Below the pieces are notes generated by a model that did not search any database, was not told the DNA's origin, and saw only the letters and a list, made by a program, of their open reading frames with translations. Shown here piece after piece: positions 1 to 4,234 of a stretch of DNA of 6,093 nt. The DNA comes from Anaerolineales bacterium UBA5069 (lineage in GTDB: Bacteria > Chloroflexota > Anaerolineae > Caldilineales > Caldilineaceae), in contig DIAV01000300.1 in the NCBI GenBank assembly GCA_002415895.1, positions 2,601 to 8,693 of the forward strand, given 5' to 3'. The stretch's first letter is position 1; each line of letters starts with the position of its first letter. A program made the position numbers and the translations under genes.

Positions 1-473
1 AGCACTTCAAACTCGTAAAGATAGGTCTCACCGGTTGCAATCACATCGCACGGGTGGCCATCCATGCGCTCGGGCAGGATGAGGCCGTGCCAATGGACGA
101 TGGTCGGCTCTGGCAGGTCGTTGCGGAAGTGAATGCGCACCTTTTGCCCCGGTCGCACACGGATAAGCGGACCGAGGTATGTGTTCTCCAGAGGCTGCAG
201 GCTGTCGGCTGCACCGTGGATCAGCTCTGCCTCGTACTTCCAGACCCGCGTGGGGGCGCCGGGCAAAATCTGCGTTTGCCCCACCACAGCGCGCAGGTTG
301 ATCTCTACATCGGGAGAGAAGTCGGTCTGCGGAGGCAGGGTGGCAAGGGGTGCAGCGGTAGCGCCCCCATAGGATTGCAGCGGCGCACAGCCCGCCGCGA
401 CGGCCGTGCCACCGGCGGCTATGGCGATAGCGCCGACTGCGCGCAGGAATTCTCTCCGGCTGATTTCTGGCAC
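1..473 (-). CDS. Multicopper oxidase, Tat-exported, N-terminal part (runs off window)
   Basis: This is the first 157 codons of a multicopper oxidase; the rest lies beyond base 1. These enzymes oxidise a substrate such as Cu(I), phenolics or metal ions at a type 1 copper and reduce oxygen at a trinuclear centre, outside the cytoplasmic membrane. Residues 5-10 read SRREFL, a near-perfect twin-arginine motif, followed by an Ala/Gly-rich hydrophobic stretch (12-28). AAGC at 26-29 could be a weak lipobox, so a Tat lipoprotein is possible. A cupredoxin domain follows, with the copper-ligand motif HWHG at 127-130 and then MDG at 137-139, as in CotA/CumA-like oxidases. The GTG at 473 is chosen because CCTCC at 481-485 gives a GGAGG site 7 bases upstream. 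The later copper motifs cannot be seen, so the subfamily and substrate are unknown. It lies downstream of the YHS-SHOCT pair on the same strand. Confidence 0.93.
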   Translation of the reverse strand, partial: MPEISRREFLRAVGAIAIAAGGTAVAAGCAPLQSYGGATAAPLATLPPQTDFSPDVEINLRAVVGQTQILPGAPTRVWKYEAELIHGAADSLQPLENTYLGPLIRVRPGQKVRIHFRNDLPEPTIVHWHGLILPERMDGHPCDVIATGETYLYEFEV

Positions 474-480
474 AAACAGT

Positions 481-485
481 CCTCC
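481..485 (-). promoter_or_regulatory. Ribosome binding site of the multicopper oxidase gene
   Basis: CCTCC on the plus strand reads GGAGG on the coding strand, 7 bases before the GTG at 473. No ATG in this frame has comparable spacing, so this site decides the start and places the twin-arginine motif at residues 5-10. Confidence 0.8.
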
Positions 486-664
486 AAAGGTTGACGGAAT
501 GGTTTGCTTCGATGAATCAAGTGATCAAGCGATTGATGAAATGATGGTTGCGCCCAGCCACTTGCGGGCAAGACGTGACAACCGCCGGCGCGGAGGCATG
601 TTCCACCGTGGCAGTTGTCGCTACTCCGGGTGTGTTGGTGCTTGCCGAGGCAAATGCGGTGCGC
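486..664. other. Gap between SHOCT gene and multicopper oxidase gene
   Basis: There is no gene-like reading frame with a start and ribosome site here. It holds two short dyads: ATCAA/TTGAT around GCGA at 524-537, and CTTGC/GCAAG around GG at 561-572. Neither is followed by a T-run on the minus strand, so they do not look like terminators. They could be regulator sites or chance. I see no convincing -35/-10 pair for the oxidase, which may be read through from the YHS-SHOCT transcript. Confidence 0.4.
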
Positions 665-985
665 CTACGTCAACTGCAAATCCTGCCGAATTGCCTCATA
701 CTCATCGCGGCTGATTTCACCGCGGGCATACCGCTCCTTGGCAATTTCGAGTGGGGTCCGGCGCGCCTCCACCAGCGTGCTCCCGGCACGATCAGTCGGC
801 TGGCCGTCGGTGGCAGGCGAAGTTGCCGGCGGATAGGAGACGCGCTGATTGCGCCCCGCGGCTTGCACGGCCCACACAATCAGCCCCACCAGCAGCAGAC
901 CACCCACCATCATTACCGGCCAGCTCCAGAGCATGTGGCTGCCCCAACCCCAATTACCCATCTGATCCCAGTTCCAACCCATCAT
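665..985 (-). CDS. Small membrane protein with C-terminal SHOCT domain
   Basis: The protein has 106 residues in three parts. An N-terminal stretch (1-21) is rich in Trp, Met, Gly and Asn. One transmembrane helix spans about 22-43. A polar linker leads to a C-terminal SHOCT motif at about 77-104 (TPLEIAKERYARGEISRDEY). SHOCT is a short helical domain, often at the C-terminus of small membrane-anchored proteins, and is thought to mediate oligomer or partner contacts; its biochemical role is not settled. The ATG at 985 overlaps the TGA of the YHS gene (ATGA at 985-982), with AAGGA a short distance upstream, which indicates translational coupling. The second codon is also ATG, so either could start. 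The Met/Trp-rich face outside the helix might touch metal or a copper protein, but that is inference. Confidence 0.9.
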   Translation of the reverse strand: MMGWNWDQMGNWGWGSHMLWSWPVMMVGGLLLVGLIVWAVQAAGRNQRVSYPPATSPATDGQPTDRAGSTLVEARRTPLEIAKERYARGEISRDEYEAIRQDLQLT

Positions 986-1248
986 CGAAAGAGTCCTTTC
1001 ACTTCAGTCTTGTTCAATGTTCCGTACCACTCGCGCTCGCTGCGTTGTCGCTCGCATGCGTAGCCCAAGTGGCCGCTGCGGTTGTGCGCAAGGTAGAGAA
1101 CGCACTCGCGCGGCGCTCGCACGAAAATCTCCATGCACTCCGTGCTGCAAAAGAGGTAAGTCCATCCCGCGTACTCATATGCGGATCCCGCGCTTTCAGC
1201 ATCCATCTCCATACCGCAGATTGGGTCTCGCGTGATTGTCGTTGGCAC
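982..1248 (-). CDS. YHS-domain protein, small putative metal-binding protein
   Basis: This 88-residue protein belongs to the YHS family. DPICGM sits at residues 8-13, followed by an aromatic stretch (YEYAGWTYLFC) and a CxxxC pair at C34 and C38, with F42 after it. YHS domains are small, often metal-associated modules found alone or fused to copper P-type ATPases and oxygenases; a copper-binding or chaperone role here is inferred. The tail (50-88) lies beyond the usual domain and holds H55, H60 and C65, which may be extra ligands. The GTG at 1248 is preferred over the upstream ATG at 1311 because GAGGAGG lies 5 bases before it, and because the longer version adds 21 residues that overlap the candidate promoter. 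The end overlaps the SHOCT gene by 4 bases. It is probably cytoplasmic, since no signal peptide is seen. Confidence 0.88.
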   Translation of the reverse strand: MPTTITRDPICGMEMDAESAGSAYEYAGWTYLFCSTECMEIFVRAPRECVLYLAHNRSGHLGYACERQRSEREWYGTLNKTEVKGLFR

Positions 1249-1253
1249 AATGG

Positions 1254-1260
1254 CCTCCTC
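1254..1260 (-). promoter_or_regulatory. Ribosome binding site of the YHS gene
   Basis: CCTCCTC on the plus strand reads GAGGAGG on the coding strand, with a 5-base spacer to the GTG at 1248. It is the strongest ribosome site in this part of the window and is the reason for the short start. Confidence 0.8.
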
Positions 1261-1279
1261 TGCAGCAGTCTCTAGCCAT

Positions 1280-1307
1280 ATCTTAACGACGAAGACAGAC
1301 CTGTCGT
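1280..1307 (-). promoter_or_regulatory. Candidate sigma-70-type promoter of the YHS-SHOCT genes
   Basis: On the minus strand, ACGACA (1307-1302, four of six matches to TTGACA) is followed after 16 bases by TAAGAT (1285-1280, four of six matches to TATAAT). Transcription would begin near 1273 and give a leader of about 25 bases before the GTG at 1248. Both boxes are imperfect, as expected for a regulated promoter. Confidence 0.45.
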
Positions 1308-1308
1308 T
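1285..1308. promoter_or_regulatory. Dyad overlapping the YHS promoter, candidate operator
   Basis: AACGAC (1285-1290) and GTCGTT (1303-1308) form a 6-base inverted repeat. Inside it GACAG (1294-1298) and CTGTC (1301-1305) form a second one around AC. The nested dyads span exactly the interval between the candidate -35 and -10 boxes. A DNA-binding protein there could block or reshape the promoter, as MerR-, CsoR- or CopY-type metal regulators do. I do not recognise the sequence as the known site of any of them. Confidence 0.45.
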
Positions 1309-1347
1309 CACACGCCGCCCTCATACTCTGCGCTTGTGAAGGGTGGT

Positions 1348-1370
1348 CGCGCCAGCGCCAAATGGCGCGT
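1348..1370. promoter_or_regulatory. GC-rich palindrome, copy 1 of a shared candidate operator
   Basis: GCGCCA (1355-1360) and TGGCGC (1363-1368) are inverted around AA. Another half-site, CGCGCCA, lies just before at 1348-1354 and can also pair with TGGCGCG at 1363-1369. The 16 bases 1355-1370 (GCGCCAAATGGCGCGT) occur again at 4127-4142 upstream of the DUF305 gene. The dyad centre is about 113 bases upstream of the YHS start codon and about 54 bases upstream of that gene's candidate -35 box. This placement suits an activator or response-regulator site. Confidence 0.55.
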
Positions 1371-1385
1371 TTGCGGCGCGCATCA

Positions 1386-1402
1386 TTGCCACTCGCTGGC
1401 AA
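1386..1402. promoter_or_regulatory. TTGCCA/TGGCAA dyad, candidate regulator site
   Basis: TTGCCACTCGCTGGCAA is a perfect inverted repeat with 6-base arms and a 5-base centre. A third copy of the half-site TTGCCA lies at 1423-1428. This is the size and form expected of a dimeric repressor or activator site. The bound protein is unknown and it could be chance. Confidence 0.35.
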
Positions 1403-1567
1403 CCGAAGCGCGTCCGTAAGTGTTGCCAATAGGCCATTCGGCTTGGTCGCAGCGGGCAAATCGGCCCTCGTAACGGAGAGAGAATGGTGCTATGCTGGCA
1501 CCCATTCGTACGTTCGAATTGTGTCCGGCAGCAGCAAAAAGGGGCCACGACGCAAATTGGGGTGCAA

Positions 1568-1576
1568 TGGTATGAT
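1568..1576 (+). promoter_or_regulatory. Candidate extended -10 promoter facing the two-component genes
   Basis: TG at 1568-1569, one base, then TATGAT at 1571-1576 forms an extended -10 element (five of six matches in the hexamer). The upstream -35 match is poor: ACGACG at 1547-1552 with an 18-base spacer. Transcription would begin near 1583, shortly before the small membrane peptide, and could continue into the regulator and kinase. Confidence 0.4.
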
Positions 1577-1609
1577 GGAGCGGACACGCACGTCGAGAAG
1601 GGGCTGATG

Positions 1610-1717
1610 ATGGAGACGATCCTGCTCAGTGCACGCGCGTCGGCGCTGGCGCTGATTGCGGCCGCTGCATTGATTGGCGGCATTGTGGCCGTGTGGCTCC
1701 GGCTGGGCAAGGAGTGA
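1610..1717 (+). CDS. Small single-helix membrane peptide, function unknown
   Basis: This 35-residue frame begins METILLSARA, has one hydrophobic helix rich in Ala, Leu, Ile and Gly (about residues 5-29), and ends with a basic tail (WLRLGKE). Net charge at the end suggests the C-terminus stays in the cytoplasm. AAGGGG at 1598-1603 is 6 bases before the ATG at 1610 and 3 bases before the in-frame ATG at 1607, so 1610 is preferred. A frame from 1484 in the same phase is longer, but its added residues look like noncoding sequence and overlap the promoter. It lies 70 bases before the response regulator and is probably on the same transcript. One-helix peptides next to two-component genes can modulate the sensor kinase; that role here is only a guess, and I recognise no family. 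Confidence 0.5.
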   Translation: METILLSARASALALIAAAALIGGIVAVWLRLGKE

Positions 1718-1747
1718 CTGCGGGGCGCATGTCGTCCGGCGAACGTG

Positions 1748-1776
1748 TTGACTACCTCTACTCGAAAGCGTAGGTG
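1748..1776 (+). promoter_or_regulatory. Weak candidate promoter just before the response regulator
   Basis: TTGACT (1748-1753, five of six matches) is followed after 17 bases by TAGGTG (1771-1776, only two or three good matches). Transcription would start almost at the ATG of 1788, overlapping AGGTGA (1772-1777), the probable ribosome site of that gene. The -35 box may be chance. Confidence 0.2.
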
Positions 1777-1787
1777 ATGCACTGCTG

Positions 1788-2489
1788 ATGGCAATCGACC
1801 CCCGTACCGCTCCGATTCGCGTCCTGTTGGCGGATGACCACGCTGTTGTACGCAAGGGCATTCGCGATTTCCTGCTTGAGGAACCGGACATTGACGTCGT
1901 CGCCGAGGCTGCAGATGGCCTGACCGCACAGGCGCTGCTGCGCGAACTCGCGCCCGAAGTGGCCATCCTTGACGTGCGCATGCCGGGGGCAACGGGCATT
2001 GAGGTTGTGCAGTGGCTGCGCGCCGAAAGGCTACCTGTGCGTGCGCTGATGCTGACCGCATTTGATGACGAACCGATTGCGGCGCTGGCGCTGCAGGCCG
2101 GCGCCTATGGCTATATGCTCAAGACCGCCGACGCCGAAGAGATTGTTGACGCCGTGCGCACAGTGGCGGCAGGCAACAGTGCGCTGGACCCTCTCATTGC
2201 ACAGAAGCTGGCGCTGCACCTGCTGAAGGGTGCAGGCACTGTGTCCCCTGCCCTTCCCTTCGGCATTGAGCCCCTTACCGAGCGCGAGCGGGCAGTGCTG
2301 GTGCTGGCCGCCGCAGGGCTCACCAACCGCGCGATTGGGCTGCAGCTCGATATCAGCGACCGCACGGCGCAGGGACACCTCGCCAACATTTACGCCAAGC
2401 TCCAGGTTGCCTCCCGCACAGAGGCCGTCACCAAGGCGCTTCACCTGGGCTTGATCGACCTGCCGCCAGTCGACACCACGCCACTATGA
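1788..2489 (+). CDS. Response regulator, NarL/FixJ (LuxR-type HTH) family
   Basis: This complete 233-residue two-component regulator has a receiver domain at about 10-128. It carries the acidic pair D16-D17, the phospho-acceptor D62 (ILDVRMPG), T90 and K112. A linker follows, then a LuxR-type helix-turn-helix domain at about 162-224 (LTERERAVL, GLTNRAIGLQL, RTAQGHLANIYAKL). All key receiver residues are present, so it should be phosphorylated by the kinase and bind DNA as a dimer. The length is typical of the family. In the recognition helix the usual TVKNH-type sequence reads TAQGH, which may shift specificity. The ATG at 1788 has AGGTGA 10 bases upstream. The stop overlaps the kinase start as ATGA, so the two should be made together. 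Likely targets are the paired palindromes at 1348-1370 and 4124-4143 (inference). Confidence 0.97.
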   Translation: MAIDPRTAPIRVLLADDHAVVRKGIRDFLLEEPDIDVVAEAADGLTAQALLRELAPEVAILDVRMPGATGIEVVQWLRAERLPVRALMLTAFDDEPIAALALQAGAYGYMLKTADAEEIVDAVRTVAAGNSALDPLIAQKLALHLLKGAGTVSPALPFGIEPLTERERAVLVLAAAGLTNRAIGLQLDISDRTAQGHLANIYAKLQVASRTEAVTKALHLGLIDLPPVDTTPL

Positions 2490-4093
2490 CCCGCCTGCAC
2501 TGGCGCAGCCTGCGTGTGCAGGTCCTCCTGTGGACGGCGCTGCCCCTCACCATCTTCCTGATTGCGATCTCGCTGACAGGCATCGGCAGCCACCAGGCTT
2601 CCATGCGTGCGCTCGCGGCAGAAGAGACGGAACGGCTGACCAACGCCGTGGCCACCGGGCTCGCCGCGCAGTTGGAGAGCTACCAGGTAGGGCTTGAGGC
2701 GGCGGCTGGTGCATTGGTGCATCACCTGGACGACCCAGCCTCGCGCGTTGCACTCCTTGTGCAAACCAGCGGGGTAATGGGCAACATCGATCTCGTACTC
2801 TTCGACGCCAAAGGTCCCATTGCGAGCGCCAACGGGGCGCTGCCCACCTGGGCGCAACAAATGGACGCCGGCGCGGGCGCAGCAGGGCGGGAGATCATCC
2901 ACGACGGCGACCACATTCTCCTGCGCGCCGACCTGCCGCAGGGAGCGGCGGCGCTTGTCGCGGCGGTGCCTGTGCAGGCGCTGGCGTTTGCCTCCTACCT
3001 GGGTGATTCCGCCGATCTCTACGGCAGCACACTGTCATTGCTGGACGCGACCGGCGCCCCGATCCTGACCGCAGGCCGGGCGCTCGACGGCAGCAGCATG
3101 GCCTCAACGGAAGACGAACCGAACGGCGCCGAGAAGGTCGCTGCAACGGCGCCGCTGCCGGGAACGGCGTGGACAATCGTCATGCGTGAGGGGTGGCACT
3201 CCAACACGGCCCCCATGCTACGCTTTGAGCAGGCGGTGCCCTTCGTGCTTGTGATTGCAACGGCCGTCTCGCTGCTCACCTTGCTCTTTGGCCTGCGCCT
3301 TGTGGTGCAGCCGCTACGCGCACTGGCTGCGCGTGCGCAACGCATTGGCGAAGGAGACTTTACCGCTGCCAGCAACCCCGTTGGCGGCGTGGATGAGATC
3401 GAAGATGTACGTATTGCCCTCGACCAGATGGCGGGGCAGATTCGCGCCCACCAGCGCGCTCTGGAGCAACAACTGCACGCGGTCAACCGCGCCCAGGAGG
3501 AGGAGCGCGCCCGCCTTGCTCGCGAACTCCACGACGAGACGGTGCAAGGGCTGGTCGCGCTTGACCACCGCCTGCAAAAGGCGCAGCGCGCCCTCCAGCG
3601 TGACCCGGCGCTGCTCAAGGATGAGGTCAGCGCGGTTCGCGCCATGGTGCACGCCGAAATGGAAGAGGTGCGCCGCTTTAGCCGCGGGCTGCGGCCGGCT
3701 TATCTCGAGGATCTTGGGCTTTGCCCGGCGCTCGAACTCCTGTGCGAAGAGTTGGGGGTTGGGTTTAGCGTTGCGGGTGACGCGCGCCGCCTCGATCCAA
3801 CGGCTGAGCTCTCATTCTTCCGAATCGCGCAGGAAGCCATCAACAATGCGCGCCGCCACGCCCTGGCGCGCCAGATTGCGCTGCGCCTTGCGTTTTCGCG
3901 CACAAGGCTCGTGATGCAGGTGGAGGATAACGGCGTTGGCTTTGCACCACCTGCGCACCTGGGCAGCCTGGGCCGCCAAGGGCACTTTGGCCTCATGGGC
4001 ATGGAAGAGCGCGCTGAACTCATCGGCGCGCAGTTGGCCATCGATTCGACCCACGGCAGCGGCGCCACAATCACGCTTTCTCTCGATAGCTAG
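2486..4093 (+). CDS. Membrane sensor histidine kinase, NarX/DegS type (HAMP, HisKA_3, HATPase_c)
   Basis: This complete 535-residue kinase partners the regulator just upstream. Transmembrane helices lie at about 12-33 and 249-273. Between them is an extracytoplasmic sensor region of about 215 residues, perhaps a Cache-like fold. A HAMP domain spans about 272-325, followed by a coiled-coil stretch. The HisKA_3 dimerisation domain carries the phospho-acceptor H349 in ARELHDETVQ. The ATPase domain shows the N-box QEAINNARRHA (449-459), DNGVGF (481-486) and GHFGLMGMEERA (499-510). The motifs look intact. The sensor part has scattered His and Met residues (H36, H79, H80, H139, H143, H238) but no Cys and no Met cluster, so metal binding is not evident. 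The ligand is unknown; copper or envelope stress is suggested only by the neighbours. Most described copper two-component systems use OmpR-type regulators, so a NarL-type pair here would be unusual. Confidence 0.97.
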   Translation: MTRLHWRSLRVQVLLWTALPLTIFLIAISLTGIGSHQASMRALAAEETERLTNAVATGLAAQLESYQVGLEAAAGALVHHLDDPASRVALLVQTSGVMGNIDLVLFDAKGPIASANGALPTWAQQMDAGAGAAGREIIHDGDHILLRADLPQGAAALVAAVPVQALAFASYLGDSADLYGSTLSLLDATGAPILTAGRALDGSSMASTEDEPNGAEKVAATAPLPGTAWTIVMREGWHSNTAPMLRFEQAVPFVLVIATAVSLLTLLFGLRLVVQPLRALAARAQRIGEGDFTAASNPVGGVDEIEDVRIALDQMAGQIRAHQRALEQQLHAVNRAQEEERARLARELHDETVQGLVALDHRLQKAQRALQRDPALLKDEVSAVRAMVHAEMEEVRRFSRGLRPAYLEDLGLCPALELLCEELGVGFSVAGDARRLDPTAELSFFRIAQEAINNARRHALARQIALRLAFSRTRLVMQVEDNGVGFAPPAHLGSLGRQGHFGLMGMEERAELIGAQLAIDSTHGSGATITLSLDS

Positions 4094-4121
4094 TGCCTTC
4101 CTATAGGCGATACGGGTGTGT

Positions 4122-4158
4122 GGCACGCGCCAAATGGCGCGTGTCTATTGCGCGTGCC
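4122..4158. promoter_or_regulatory. GC-rich palindrome, copy 2, with an alternative hairpin arm
   Basis: CACGCGCCAAATGGCGCGTG (4124-4143) is a dyad with 9-base arms around AA and contains the 16 bases shared with 1355-1370. The left arm GGCACGCGC (4122-4130) also pairs perfectly with GCGCGTGCC (4150-4158), so two mutually exclusive hairpins are possible. The dyad centre is about 101 bases before the DUF305 start codon and begins about 30 bases after the kinase stop. There is no T-run after either hairpin, so a simple terminator is unlikely; an operator with three half-sites fits better. I see no clear sigma-70 promoter between here and the gene, as would suit an activator-dependent one. Confidence 0.55.
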
Positions 4159-4234
4159 TATGCAACACTGTGTGTATAGGCTGCGAACTGCGCAACCCTC
4201 ATAGTTCAATGCACACCACAATCTGGAGACTTCG

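Larger units (their letters stand above)
1249..1606. other. Divergent control region without a convincing gene
   Basis: These 358 bases separate the minus-strand YHS group from the plus-strand small peptide and two-component genes. I found no reading frame with both a good start and recognisable protein features. The region is crowded with dyads and promoter-like boxes, each listed separately. It also holds a second candidate extended -10 box, TATGCT at 1491-1496 preceded by TG at 1488-1489, lying inside a small dyad (GGTGC at 1486-1490, GCACC at 1498-1502). Confidence 0.6.

Noticed and set aside
54..494. 146-residue plus-strand frame over the oxidase gene
   Set aside because: It is antisense to a recognisable Tat signal and HWHG-containing oxidase and shows no domain of its own.
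548..1275. Plus-strand frames over the SHOCT and YHS genes (548-1063, 751-1275)
   Set aside because: They are low-complexity Pro/Arg/Ala sequences without ribosome sites, antisense to two recognisable proteins.
1249..1311. Longer YHS protein starting with ATG at 1311
   Set aside because: It lacks a ribosome site, adds residues upstream of the YHS core with no family match, and overlaps the promoter; the GTG at 1248 has an excellent site.
1362..1607. 81-residue plus-strand frame in the control region
   Set aside because: It has no ribosome site, no domain and a basic composition typical of noncoding GC-rich DNA, and it overlaps several dyads.
1321..2061. 246-residue minus-strand frame across the control region and the regulator start
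   Set aside because: It is antisense to the receiver domain, and its composition (Arg, Pro, Ser, His-rich) is typical of a shadow frame in GC-rich DNA.
3019..3914. Frames of about 200 residues on both strands inside the kinase gene
   Set aside because: They are Arg/Ser/Ala-rich shadows of the intact kinase, whose motifs are all in the main frame.
4122..4158. Rho-independent terminator after the kinase gene
   Set aside because: The stems are strong but no T-run follows on either strand, and the core is repeated at 1355-1370 where no gene ends.
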